This document shows positions 1 to 8,415 of a stretch of 64,000 nucleotides of DNA, in pieces. The first letter of the stretch is position 1. Each line of letters starts with the position of its first letter. The stretch spans positions 1-64,000 of the forward strand of contig NZ_NPJI01000091.1 of the NCBI RefSeq assembly GCF_002251435.1, read 5' to 3'. The translations under genes were made by a program, and so were the position numbers. Under the pieces are notes generated by a model. That model saw nothing but the letters and a program-made list of their open reading frames with translations. It made no database searches and had not been told where the DNA came from. Source of the DNA: Prevotella sp. P2-180. Lineage in GTDB: Bacteria > Bacteroidota > Bacteroidia > Bacteroidales > Bacteroidaceae.

Positions 1-53
1 ATATATATTATACTTTTAATTTGAAACCATTCTGTAACAATTTAAAAAAACAA

Positions 54-83
54 TTTGCTCAATTTGCTTTTGCTCAATTTGCT
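54..83. repeat. 15-nt perfect tandem repeat, two copies
   Basis: The unit TTTGCTCAATTTGCT occurs at 54-68 and again at 69-83 with no mismatch. No coding context is visible. Replication slippage is the simplest origin. Confidence 0.75.
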
Positions 84-153
84 CGCAAATCGTTTTTATG
101 CCTTGCAATTTTTTTTTTATTAAAATATTTGGTAGTAACACCGTGCTGATGGT

Positions 154-252
154 TTAGAATGGCGTTAGGGTGAAGTAAGCCTCGAAGTTTGTGAGCCCTT
201 CATCAGGTGTCCGCCGAAGAAGCATGGTTTCGAGACGATAAATAAATGTCAT
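154..252 (-). pseudogene. Possible C-terminal remnant of an outer-membrane beta-barrel protein
   Basis: On the minus strand an ATG at 252 opens a 32-codon frame ending at TAA 154-156. Its end reads LTNFEAYFTLTPF-stop, an alternating pattern finishing in Phe, as is usual for the last strand of outer-membrane barrels. Nothing coding is visible upstream of the ATG, so this is probably the tail of a deleted gene rather than a real peptide. It could also be chance. Confidence 0.35.
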
Positions 253-289
253 TTTTTTTAGGGGACATGGATTTTTGTTCGGAGATGAA

Positions 290-335
290 TGCTAATTTGC
301 TATTTTACTATAATAAGTAAAATAGCAAATTAGCA
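290..335. terminator. Perfect 20-bp hairpin downstream of the pectate lyase operon
   Basis: Bases 290-309 pair perfectly with 316-335 around the loop ATAATA. It lies about 60 nt past the pectate lyase stop (minus strand). There is no T-run after the stem in that direction, so it may act as an mRNA 3'-end stabiliser rather than a classical intrinsic terminator. Confidence 0.5.
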
Positions 336-395
336 ATTACATACTTTGTCAATCTTTCTATAAATGAACATGCCGCCCTGCAAATTAGAGGGGTA

Positions 396-2675
396 TTACT
401 TCTCTAACTTGATGAAGAAAAGGTTGCAGGTGTCGCCCTTGGTAAGAGTGTGGGGGCCTGGCTCTAAGGTGGTGACAAGGGTTTTGGTAGCAGTGTCGCC
501 GCTAATCTTCTTTTTGTCCACCTTAATGTTTACATTAGTGTCTTCGCTACCAAAATAGAGAGTCATAGTCATCTTTTCGGTTATAGTGAAGGCAATGGAT
601 GTGGAACTTTCTATCTTCAAACACTCTTTATAGGTCACTCCGTCCACAGTTGCGGTGCCCTTGGTGTTGCTGTAGTTTCCGGAGATGGTGAAGAAATTGT
701 TTGACGGGGTCTTGCCGGTGAAGTGGCAAGTGATGAGGGATTCCATTTCTCCTCCTTCTTCGCCTCCAGTTTCTCCTCCAGTTTCTCCGCCACCGTTAAG
801 TTCCTCGCCGCCGAATATCTTCACGAGTGATGACTTGTAGCTTTCCAGGGCAGACTTCAGTGCTGAGTCCAAGTTGTAGTCAGAGTCCTTGCCGGTGAAG
901 TCCCATGCGAAGTCGCCGTGGTTGAGTCGTCCGGCTCCATAGTAGCCAGTCACGTTGGCTGGCACGTCGGTGGCGTCAGCAACTGCATAGGTGTACATAA
1001 GGCTGTTGTTGGTGTCAAAGTTGTCGTATCCTGTTCCACCTTGCTTGGCCTTTACACCAGCGGGCACGGTTTCGTTTCTTTCCTTAGCCTCGTAAGCGTC
1101 AAACTCAGTGTTGTCCTGCTGGTAAGTGACATATTTGAAGTTGCTTGACTTTTCAGCAAAAATGTTTCCGAAAGACTTTATTATGCCACCGTCCTCGCTT
1201 GAGAATGTGCCCTTGTGCTCAGAGTTGTTGATGTCGCTTCCCTGCATGGAGATGAGCATAGGCTTGTTGCAGTTGCGGAAGTAGTTTGCCTCGACGAATG
1301 CGCTTGAGCCAGTAGTGGCTCCCACGCCATACTCGGCCACTCCGTCGTAGTAGTTGTTCCAGATGTGTACGGTCATGCACCTGATTCTCGGGTGGCGTGA
1401 GTCGCTGTGGTCAAACCAGTTGTTTTGGTAGGTGATGTAGTTGGCTTCGTCGTCACCCATGCCGCAGAGTGAAGATTTTCCCGAGTCCCAGTATCTGTTG
1501 GAGCTTATGGTCACATATTTTGTTCCTCCCTTGAGGTCGACGGTGCCGTCGCCCTTTGCCTGGTCGGCGTCGCCACCGGTCTTGCCGTAGAAGAGGTCGA
1601 TGTTGTGAATCCAAATGTTACTGTTGTTGGTGTCGAGCGAGATGCAGTCGTCCAAGCAGAGCATGATGGCGAAGTTTCTCATTTCCACACCTTTGCAGTT
1701 TCTCACCAATATGCCGAACCCGCTTATTGTGGCATCTTCTCCAATGCCCTCGATGGTGATGTTCATCTCCGAGTATGCGTTGCGTCCCTTTACCTGAAGT
1801 CCTTCTGCGGAGCTTGAGATATGGTCGAGGTCGTCGAGTGTCACTTTGCCTATGATACGTATGGCAAGTGGGGTGGTGTCGGTGCCTTTTTGGTAGGCAT
1901 CGATGATGGATTGCAGGCCTGTGACTTCTTTCTGCGTCTTGTCGACTAGCACGCTTGTGGTTACTGTCTTTGCAGTGGCGGAAGTGATGTAGAGCACCTT
2001 GGCGTTTGACTTCAGTGTTCCATCGTCGTTATATGCGCCGATGCCGCTATAGTTGAGGTGTGCAAATCCCTCACGGCTGTAGTTTTTCACCTTGAATCCG
2101 GAAGCCACGTTTGCGGCGTCTGTCACTTCTGTTTCATTTTTTACAGGCACTACTTTCACCTCGTAGTCGTCGGCAGCTTTCAGTCCTGGTATGTCTACGC
2201 GTCCGTATGTGCCGTAGTCTCTTACGAGCTGGCCATCGACCTTGGTATAGGTGCTGTACTGTCCGCCTTTTATATATATATTGTAAGACTCGGCTTCTTC
2301 GGTCTTGTCCCATGTCATGTACAGCGACTCGAGCCATCCCTTAGCCTCTTTTATGGCCACCTTTCCTGTGGTGTTGTCGAACGAGGCTTTTGCTTGGGAC
2401 CCATCCTGTGTTTTTGAGAACGACAGTCGTCCCACATTTTTCGTGTAGGTGTCTGTAGTGTTGTCGGTGGTAGTCACCATGGTGTTGTCGCCTTCAAACG
2501 CCACTGTCTTCAGTTGGTCGAGGTTGTAGTATTTTACCTCGTTGTTGTTCATTCTCAGGGTCATTTGCGACTTTGTGAGGTCTCTTTTCACCGAGTGGTC
2601 GGCTGTCTGTGCCATGCTGCCTTGTATTGCGGTGAGAGCCATTACCACGAGTGTATATATCAGTTTTCTCATCAT
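396..2675 (-). CDS. Secreted pectate lyase-like protein (PL1-type beta-helix)
   Basis: Predicted secreted polysaccharide lyase of 759 aa. A signal peptide (MMRKLIYTLVVMALTAIQG) is followed by a short module with VAFEGDN shared with the upstream neighbour, then a fibronectin-III-like stretch (about 110-190) and a right-handed beta-helix domain (about 215-610). The helix has the PL1 hallmarks: the ITIEGIGEDATISGFGI strand, NIWIHNIDLFYGK followed by DGTVDLKGG (Asp residues able to bind Ca2+), ITYQNNWFDHSDSRHPRIR with the family's conserved Arg, and WNNYYDG. A Gly/Glu linker (GGETGGETGG) leads to a C-terminal beta-sandwich of about 120 aa that may bind carbohydrate. Expected reaction: beta-elimination of polygalacturonate outside the cell. 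An AAGGAGGAAC ribosome site sits just before the first ATG. It is the second gene of a two-gene leftward operon (15-nt gap). Confidence 0.85.
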   Translation of the reverse strand: MMRKLIYTLVVMALTAIQGSMAQTADHSVKRDLTKSQMTLRMNNNEVKYYNLDQLKTVAFEGDNTMVTTTDNTTDTYTKNVGRLSFSKTQDGSQAKASFDNTTGKVAIKEAKGWLESLYMTWDKTEEAESYNIYIKGGQYSTYTKVDGQLVRDYGTYGRVDIPGLKAADDYEVKVVPVKNETEVTDAANVASGFKVKNYSREGFAHLNYSGIGAYNDDGTLKSNAKVLYITSATAKTVTTSVLVDKTQKEVTGLQSIIDAYQKGTDTTPLAIRIIGKVTLDDLDHISSSAEGLQVKGRNAYSEMNITIEGIGEDATISGFGILVRNCKGVEMRNFAIMLCLDDCISLDTNNSNIWIHNIDLFYGKTGGDADQAKGDGTVDLKGGTKYVTISSNRYWDSGKSSLCGMGDDEANYITYQNNWFDHSDSRHPRIRCMTVHIWNNYYDGVAEYGVGATTGSSAFVEANYFRNCNKPMLISMQGSDINNSEHKGTFSSEDGGIIKSFGNIFAEKSSNFKYVTYQQDNTEFDAYEAKERNETVPAGVKAKQGGTGYDNFDTNNSLMYTYAVADATDVPANVTGYYGAGRLNHGDFAWDFTGKDSDYNLDSALKSALESYKSSLVKIFGGEELNGGGETGGETGGEEGGEMESLITCHFTGKTPSNNFFTISGNYSNTKGTATVDGVTYKECLKIESSTSIAFTITEKMTMTLYFGSEDTNVNIKVDKKKISGDTATKTLVTTLEPGPHTLTKGDTCNLFFIKLEK

Positions 2676-2690
2676 CAGTTCCTCCTTGTT

Positions 2691-3146
2691 TTATTTCTTT
2701 GAGATCTTAACAATAGCTTTTCCTGCTTTCAGCATGTATATTCCATGAGCCATTCCCTTCATGCTGATGCGAGTTTCTCCCGCATTGGCCTTGCCTTTAG
2801 CCTTGACTTTTCCTGTGGCGTCGTAGACGGTAACATCCGTTTGGTCTTCAAGACCTTTTACGACGAGCATGTCGTCCACCAGTCCGTTGTATGTGAACAT
2901 GGTTTCCCTCAAGCCGTTCACATCCGTTGCATCGTAGCTAAGCAAGATGCAGACCTGTTCTATTGGAGCTTTTTCAGAGGTCATGTCTGAATATTCCAAC
3001 ACAGCGTTGTCACCTTCGAAAGTCATAGTCACAATGCTTTTCCCAGACACCTGAATTCCGTTGACAATGATGGTTTGCACGGCTTCCGCCATGCAGTTCA
3101 TGGCCAATCCCAGTGTCATGGCCAAAGTAGTAAATAGTTTCCTCAT
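2691..3146 (-). CDS. Small secreted protein with C-terminal sorting-like domain
   Basis: Protein of 151 aa starting at MRKLFTTLAMTLGLAMNCMA, a clear signal peptide. An upstream in-frame start at 3203 is rejected because the promoter lies between the two. Residues about 25-60 contain TMTFEGDNAVLEYSD, echoing VAFEGDNTMVTTTD in the pectate lyase downstream. The C-terminal 50 residues (VTVYDATGKVKAKG, then HGIYMLKAGKAIVKISKK) resemble the type IX secretion sorting or Por-secretion tail common in Bacteroidota. No catalytic motif is visible. Because it precedes and is co-transcribed with the lyase, an accessory surface role is likely but unproven. Confidence 0.7.
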   Translation of the reverse strand: MRKLFTTLAMTLGLAMNCMAEAVQTIIVNGIQVSGKSIVTMTFEGDNAVLEYSDMTSEKAPIEQVCILLSYDATDVNGLRETMFTYNGLVDDMLVVKGLEDQTDVTVYDATGKVKAKGKANAGETRISMKGMAHGIYMLKAGKAIVKISKK

Positions 3147-3170
3147 AATGTTGTTATTTGAATTTTTCGG

Positions 3171-3200
3171 CAAAGATACAGAAAAAAGCTTTATTTGCAA
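3171..3200 (-). promoter_or_regulatory. Bacteroidota promoter for the pectate lyase operon
   Basis: Minus strand: TTG at 3200-3198, a 19-nt spacer, then TATCTTTG at 3178-3171. It ends 24 nt before the ATG at 3146. Confidence 0.8.
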
Positions 3201-3268
3201 CAATCACAGCATGTAATATTAACGTAAACGTTTACCAAGGAACACAATGAATGTTTTTTCACGAAATA

Positions 3269-3300
3269 TTTGTATATATGGAACATTATTCATATATTTG
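3269..3300 (+). promoter_or_regulatory. Bacteroidota promoter for the M3 peptidase gene
   Basis: TTTG at 3269-3272, a 20-nt spacer, then TATATTTG at 3293-3300, about 44 nt upstream of the start codon. Confidence 0.75.
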
Positions 3301-3344
3301 CACTCGATAATTCAAAATTAATATACCATTAAGACCAAAACACG

Positions 3345-5441
3345 ATGAAAAAGACAATTATTACTGTTTGCGCAGCTGCAATGGTTTGTGGAAGCGCCAT
3401 GGCAAAGGGAGGAAATCCTTTCCTTGCAAAGTATTCAACGCCTTTTGGCATACCGCCTTTTGAGCAGATAAAGGCAGAGCATTACAAGCCTGCCTTTGTG
3501 AAGGGCATTGAAGAACACAACAAGGAGATTGCTGCCATTGTAAACAACAAGCGTCAGGCTACGTTTGACAATACCATAGCCGCACTCGACCGCTCCGGTC
3601 AGTTGCTCAACAAGGTGGCAAGTGTGTTCTATGGACAGAACAGTGCCAACACCAGCAACGAGCTGCAGGCCATAAGCCGCGAGATCTCGCCTATGATGTC
3701 ACGTCATAGTGACGACATCACGATGAATGCCGCTCTTTTCCAAAGAGTGAAATATGTGTATGACAACCAGTCGCAGATGAATCTCGATAAGGAGCAGAAG
3801 AAACTGCTCGAGGAAACCTACAAGTCGTTTGTGAGAAGCGGTGCTAACCTTGACGCCGCCAAACAGGAACAGCTGAGAAAGCTTAACGAGGAGATATCAA
3901 TGCTTCAGGTAGCCTTCGGACAGAACATGCTTGCAGAGACCAACGCCTTCAGGCTTGTGATAGACAACAAAGACGACCTTGCCGGGCTACCTAAGGCTCT
4001 TGTGGCCAATGCCGCCGAAACGGCTGCAGAGGCCGGGATGGATGGGAAATGGGTATTTACGCTTCACAATCCAAGTGTAATGCCATTCCTTCAATATTCT
4101 GAAAGACGTGAGTTGCGCGAGCGTATGTTCAAGGGGTATATCAGCCGTGGTGCCAACGGCAACGCCAACGACAACCGCGAAGTGGTGAAAAAGCTGGTGA
4201 AGGCTCGTCTGCAGAAGGCTCAGCTCATGGGCTACAAAGACTATGCCTCGATGGCTCTTGACAACCGTATGGCAAAGACCTCAGAGGCAGTTTACGAACT
4301 GCTTGACCAGGTGTGGCATCCTGCCCTCGACAAGGCTAAGGAGGAACTGGCCGACATACAGGCAGAGATGGCGAAAGACGGACGCGACTTTGAGTCGGAG
4401 GGTTGGGACTGGCGTTACTATGCCGACCGTGCCAAACGCTCTAAGTACAGCTTCGACGAAAACGAGCTCCGTCCATACCTGAAGCTTGAGAACGTGCGCG
4501 ACGGACTATTCTATTGTGCCAACCGTCTCTATGGCATCACATTGAAGCCAATATCAAATGTGCCGCTGCCACATCCAGACGCACAGGCCTTTGAATGTCT
4601 TGACCGCGACGGAAGCCGTCTTGCCATTCTCTTCATGGATTTCTTCCCGCGGGCTTCAAAGCGTGGCGGTGCATGGTGCGGAACTTATCGCGACCAGACA
4701 TACGAAAACGGGAAAAAGGTGATACCTATAGTTACCATAGTTTGCAACTTCACCAAACCGGCAGCCGGCGAACCTGCATTGTTGAGTGCCGACGAGACAA
4801 GCACTATGTTCCACGAGTTTGGCCATGCCCTGCATCAGTTCTTCCAGGATGTTCATTATGCTGGTGTATCGAATGTTCCCCGCGACTTTGTGGAACTACC
4901 TTCGCAGGTGAACGAGCACTGGGCTTTTGCGCCTGAGGTGCTGAAAGTGTATGCAAAGCACTATAAGACTGGCGAGGCAATGCCTCAGCAACTAGTGGAG
5001 AAGCTTGACAAGAGCGGGAAGTATGGTCAGGGTTTCGCCACTGTGGAATATGTGGCTGCCTCTCTGCTCGACATGGACTATCATGTGTTGACAAGTATTC
5101 CAAACGATTTCGACCTTCTTCAGTTTGAGCGTCAGACGCTTGTTGACCGTGGTCTTCTCAGTCAGATTCCTCCCCGCTACCGCACAACATATTTTAACCA
5201 TACCATGGGTGGCGGTTATACAGCAGGTTACTACAGCTACATGTGGGCAGAGGTACTCGAAGCCGACGCCTTTGAAGCTTACAAGGAGACTGGCGACATC
5301 TTCAACCAGGAAGTGGCGTCGAAGTTCCGTAAGTATATTCTCACTCCCGGCGGTATCGACGATGCCATGGACATGTATGTCAATTTCCGTGGCAAGAAAC
5401 CAAGTGTTGAGCCTCTGCTGAAAAACAGAGGGCTGAAATAA
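3345..5441 (+). CDS. dcp: M3-family peptidyl-dipeptidase / oligopeptidase
   Basis: Zinc metallopeptidase of 698 aa, the usual size for Dcp/oligopeptidase A. It begins with a signal peptide (MKKTIITVCAAAMVCGSAMA), so it probably works in the periplasm. A long helical N-terminal region precedes the catalytic domain with HEFGHALHQFF (zinc-binding His490 and His494, catalytic Glu491) and the downstream ELPSQVNEHW that supplies the third zinc ligand. Family function: removal of C-terminal dipeptides or cleavage of short peptides. It has its own promoter and is a single-gene unit convergent with the next gene. Assignment to Dcp rather than PrlC/OpdA within M3 rests on signal peptide and length and is less certain than the family. 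Confidence 0.9.
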   Translation: MKKTIITVCAAAMVCGSAMAKGGNPFLAKYSTPFGIPPFEQIKAEHYKPAFVKGIEEHNKEIAAIVNNKRQATFDNTIAALDRSGQLLNKVASVFYGQNSANTSNELQAISREISPMMSRHSDDITMNAALFQRVKYVYDNQSQMNLDKEQKKLLEETYKSFVRSGANLDAAKQEQLRKLNEEISMLQVAFGQNMLAETNAFRLVIDNKDDLAGLPKALVANAAETAAEAGMDGKWVFTLHNPSVMPFLQYSERRELRERMFKGYISRGANGNANDNREVVKKLVKARLQKAQLMGYKDYASMALDNRMAKTSEAVYELLDQVWHPALDKAKEELADIQAEMAKDGRDFESEGWDWRYYADRAKRSKYSFDENELRPYLKLENVRDGLFYCANRLYGITLKPISNVPLPHPDAQAFECLDRDGSRLAILFMDFFPRASKRGGAWCGTYRDQTYENGKKVIPIVTIVCNFTKPAAGEPALLSADETSTMFHEFGHALHQFFQDVHYAGVSNVPRDFVELPSQVNEHWAFAPEVLKVYAKHYKTGEAMPQQLVEKLDKSGKYGQGFATVEYVAASLLDMDYHVLTSIPNDFDLLQFERQTLVDRGLLSQIPPRYRTTYFNHTMGGGYTAGYYSYMWAEVLEADAFEAYKETGDIFNQEVASKFRKYILTPGGIDDAMDMYVNFRGKKPSVEPLLKNRGLK

Positions 5442-5545
5442 ACATCTCGGCTTCTTTAACTATGAATAGTAACTCAACTTTGCAAGTAAAAGAAGTAATA
5501 TTTGAGCCCATGCTAAACTTGAGTTGTTAAGACTTGCATCTACTC

Positions 5546-6448
5546 CTACAGGCTACTGTATTCCGGCGTGAAAGTGTCGCCAAGGGAGAGATCGCCGCTA
5601 TGGGCTCCTAGTTTTAGCCAGCGGCTACGCTGTGACGACGTACCATGATTAAAGGAGTCGGGAACGGTGTAGCCGCGAGCTTTTTTCTGAAGATAGTCGT
5701 CGCCTATCTTGCGTGCCGCATCGAGACCTTCGTCTATGTCGCCATCTTCAAGACTGCTGAAAATGCGGTTGTCGTGATATGCCCAAATTCCGGCATAGAA
5801 ATCGGCTTGCAGTTCTAAACGCACGCTGAGCCTGTTGCTTTCCTTCTCGCTTGCTGATGCCATTTTTTCATGTATACGGTCGAGATCGCCAAGTAAGTAT
5901 TGTACGTGGTGTCCCACTTCATGGGCTATGACGTAAGCGTAGGCGAAATCGCCATCGGCTCCTATCTGTCGTTTCATATTCATAAAAAACGAGAGGTCGA
6001 TATACACAGTCTGGTCGGCAGAGCAATAGAATGGTCCTGTGCTTGATGTGGCATTTCCACAGCCCGACTGCACTGCATCCTTGTATATCACCATTTTTGG
6101 TGGTATATACCGTTTTCCCATTCTCTCAAACAGTTCGGTCCACACGTCTTCTGTTCCGGCAAGTATCTGAGCTGAAAACTCATAGAGTTCTTGTTCCTCA
6201 GGTGTGCCTTGATACTGCCTTTGTTCTGTTTGGGGTCCTGAAAGGCCCAGCAGTCCCGACAGTCCCGATGTGCCTTGTGTGGCCACCACCACAGCCGCCA
6301 CTACCGCCAGTCCTATGAGTTTAGTCTTTATTCCTCCAGGCAGTATTGCAAGCAGCCTAAGCAAGCTCAGACCACCTCCAGCCATGCTCATTCTCTCACC
6401 GCGACGATCGCTAATATTGTCGCTCATTCTTCTTCCGTCAAGTTTCAT
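5546..6448 (-). CDS. ypfJ: Neutral zinc metallopeptidase, YpfJ family
   Basis: Protein of 300 aa typical of the YpfJ/KPN_02809 zinc-metallopeptidase family. The N-terminus (MKLDGRRMSDNISDRRGERM) is the family's charged start, followed by a single membrane segment near residues 40-60 (TKLIGLAVVAAVVVATQG). The catalytic domain carries YVIAHEVGHHVQ (HExxH) and, further on, LELQADFYAGIWA with the third zinc ligand region, then FNHGTSSQRSRW near the end. The physiological substrate of the family is unknown. It lies 67 nt downstream of the beta-barrel gene on the same strand and may be co-transcribed with it. Confidence 0.85.
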   Translation of the reverse strand: MKLDGRRMSDNISDRRGERMSMAGGGLSLLRLLAILPGGIKTKLIGLAVVAAVVVATQGTSGLSGLLGLSGPQTEQRQYQGTPEEQELYEFSAQILAGTEDVWTELFERMGKRYIPPKMVIYKDAVQSGCGNATSSTGPFYCSADQTVYIDLSFFMNMKRQIGADGDFAYAYVIAHEVGHHVQYLLGDLDRIHEKMASASEKESNRLSVRLELQADFYAGIWAYHDNRIFSSLEDGDIDEGLDAARKIGDDYLQKKARGYTVPDSFNHGTSSQRSRWLKLGAHSGDLSLGDTFTPEYSSL

Positions 6449-6515
6449 TTTTCTATTTATTATTCAAGAGTTGTATTTGTTATGGGGTATTGGAGAGTTA
6501 TGGGGACCAAATGTA

Positions 6516-7172
6516 TTATAACTTCCCGTTATAACTTCTCGTTATAGATACCTGTACGCTGAAGTTGGGGTTGAAATTGTATCTTATGGCAGCGCCTATC
6601 CGGTCGCCCATGTCGTTGAGCTCCTGTATATATAAAGGTATAGGTATGTTTGTGACTATACTTTTTTGACCATAGAGATACCCTTCCCAGTGTTCGTCAA
6701 ACTTATATCCGAGCACAGCCGTGAGTCCAGCGTCGCGGAATGTGGAGTTGGCCCAAAACATGTTGTCTAAATATCCACCTACGGCCAAAGAGAGTCTTGA
6801 CGAGAGAGCCATGGCATATTGTGCCGACAGATTTTGTGAGAAACCGACGCCACCATAGGCGTGCTTACCTATTTGTGAGAATATGGAAGCACCAAGACTG
6901 AGGTTCAGGCCTTCGTGAAGTCGCCAGTTGCTCCACGAACCACCAAAATAGTAGGGGTAGAAAGAATGTGATATCACTCTGCCACGATCGTCAAGGTCTG
7001 GCAGGTGAAGAGTGTCGGTGGCGGATGTAATGTCGTGGATAATATCAGAATTAATGTTGTACGGCTGACGCGAATAGGTATCGTCGACCATTGTCTCGGG
7101 CTTTATCTCCTGGGCATCGGCAGCCATAGGGAACAGAAGAGGAAAAACCACATAAAAAAGGATATTTCTCAT
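6516..7172 (-). CDS. Outer-membrane beta-barrel protein of unknown function
   Basis: Protein of 218 aa starting at MRNILFYVVFPLLFPMAADA, a signal peptide. A longer frame opens with TTG at 7235 but overlaps the promoter and is rejected. After a short Asp-rich region the protein consists of alternating amphipathic strands (LHEGLNLSLGASIF, YGGVGFSQNLSAQYAM, LSLAVGGYLDNMF, AAIRYNFNPNFSVQVSITR) as in small outer-membrane barrels. No ligand or enzyme signature was recognised. The last codons fall in a 13-nt tandem duplication that includes the stop, so the final residues (SYNGKL) may be recent. Confidence 0.65.
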   Translation of the reverse strand: MRNILFYVVFPLLFPMAADAQEIKPETMVDDTYSRQPYNINSDIIHDITSATDTLHLPDLDDRGRVISHSFYPYYFGGSWSNWRLHEGLNLSLGASIFSQIGKHAYGGVGFSQNLSAQYAMALSSRLSLAVGGYLDNMFWANSTFRDAGLTAVLGYKFDEHWEGYLYGQKSIVTNIPIPLYIQELNDMGDRIGAAIRYNFNPNFSVQVSITRSYNGKL

Positions 7173-7204
7173 GAATAAATGTGCAATTTTGTTCAACAAT
7201 GTTG

Positions 7205-7236
7205 CAAAAATAACAATAAATAGTCTATTCACCAAA
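7205..7236 (-). promoter_or_regulatory. Bacteroidota promoter for the beta-barrel gene
   Basis: Minus strand: TTTG at 7236-7233, a 20-nt spacer, TATTTTTG at 7212-7205. Its position rules out the TTG start at 7235. Confidence 0.75.
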
Positions 7237-7264
7237 AAAATATTGAAACTTTTTCATTTTTTTC

Positions 7265-7295
7265 TTGTCTATTTCATTCTTTTAGCTTAACTTTG
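7265..7295 (+). promoter_or_regulatory. Bacteroidota promoter for the kinase/pseudokinase pair
   Basis: TTG at 7265-7267, a 20-nt spacer, TAACTTTG at 7288-7295. It ends 46 nt before the ATG at 7342. Confidence 0.75.
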
Positions 7296-7341
7296 TAGTC
7301 GAATCATTTTAAGAAACAGCAGATTGAATAAATATTATCTT

Positions 7342-8415
7342 ATGAGATTATTATCAAAATTGATAATTACACTCTTCTACTTGATAGTCTTTCCAATGGC
7401 AATGACAGCTGCTGACACAAATAGTGACAGCCTTTCGGCGAAAACTTTAAAAGAGGAATGCGACAGGTACAGGAAAGAGATAGCTACAGTAGACTCTGCC
7501 AGTGTTCAGAGCTATATAGCGAAAGTAAACAAGGAACGTGCCGCCAACCAAGTGGTACAACAGAAACTGCGTACCAACAAGCAACGTAATATCCTCATAT
7601 TATTTGTAGTTTTCGGAGGTCTTGTAGTTATTGGACTGCTTTTGACGGGCCTTTTTCTGCTGCGCAGGTATAACAGACGACTTGTTGACTCGCAAAACCG
7701 TCTTGAGCATGCACGTCAGATGGTAGAGAATTCGGTAAGTCTGAAAAATCTTTTCCTCTCAAATATGAGTCACGAGATACGTACGCCATTGAACGCTTTA
7801 GCCGGATTTTCGACCATACTTGCCGATAATAGTCTCGACAAGGCAACACGTAAGCAGTTTGAGGAAGTAATAGGCCAGAACTCCAATTTACTATTGAAAC
7901 TCATAGACGACGTGGTCGGCTTTTCATTAGGACAAAACAATGAGATGCAGTTTTCGATAGGCAACCATGATGCTGTGGATATTTGCCGAAACGTGGTGGA
8001 GACAGTCAACAAGGTAAAGCATACAGCCGCAACAATGTCGTTCTCAACCACATTATCCTCGCTGCCGCTTGTTACCGACGAGGCCCGTCTTCAGCAGTTG
8101 CTCATCAATCTTTTAGTAAATGCCAGCAAGTTTACAGAGAAAGGCTCCATCACCCTGAGTCTCTCCTCTGACGGCAATATGGCTTGTTTTGCTGTGACCG
8201 ACACTGGGTGCGGCATAGCCCCGGAGAAACGGGAGGCGGTGTTCAACCGTTTTGAGAAAGCAAATGAAAGCGACAATGGCACAGGACTTGGGCTTTCTAT
8301 CTGTCGTTTCATTATCGAACGTCTTGGCGGAAAGATATGGGTAGACCCGGATTATCATGATGGAGCAAGATTCTGCTTCACACATCCATTGGAAAGAAAG
8401 GAGAAAAAACCATGA
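7342..8415 (+). CDS. Membrane sensor histidine kinase with intact catalytic motifs
   Basis: Protein of 357 aa from the ATG at 7342 (a TTG six codons earlier, at 7324, is a weaker alternative). A signal segment (1-24) leads to a short, charged periplasmic region of about 60 aa, a membrane helix at about 84-107 (ILILFVVFGGLVVIGLLLTG), a coiled-coil linker, a HisKA domain with NMSHEIRTPL (phosphoacceptor His144), and an ATPase domain with N-box NLLVNASKF (Asn260), DTGCGIA (about 287-293) and GTGLGLSI (about 313-320). All catalytic boxes are present. No sensor domain of known type is visible; the periplasmic part is too short for one. It overlaps the next gene by 4 nt (ATGA), implying joint translation with the TPR pseudokinase, which may supply the sensing surface. 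Confidence 0.88.
   Translation: MRLLSKLIITLFYLIVFPMAMTAADTNSDSLSAKTLKEECDRYRKEIATVDSASVQSYIAKVNKERAANQVVQQKLRTNKQRNILILFVVFGGLVVIGLLLTGLFLLRRYNRRLVDSQNRLEHARQMVENSVSLKNLFLSNMSHEIRTPLNALAGFSTILADNSLDKATRKQFEEVIGQNSNLLLKLIDDVVGFSLGQNNEMQFSIGNHDAVDICRNVVETVNKVKHTAATMSFSTTLSSLPLVTDEARLQQLLINLLVNASKFTEKGSITLSLSSDGNMACFAVTDTGCGIAPEKREAVFNRFEKANESDNGTGLGLSICRFIIERLGGKIWVDPDYHDGARFCFTHPLERKEKKP

Larger units (their letters stand above)
1..395. other. Intergenic region at the left edge
   Basis: No complete gene is visible here. The stretch is AT-rich and holds three things, listed separately where useful: a perfect tandem duplication of a 15-nt unit (TTTGCTCAATTTGCT) at 54-83, a short minus-strand reading frame at 154-252 that looks like the end of an outer-membrane protein, and a perfect hairpin at 290-335. 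It lies downstream of the leftward pectate lyase operon. Confidence 0.6.
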
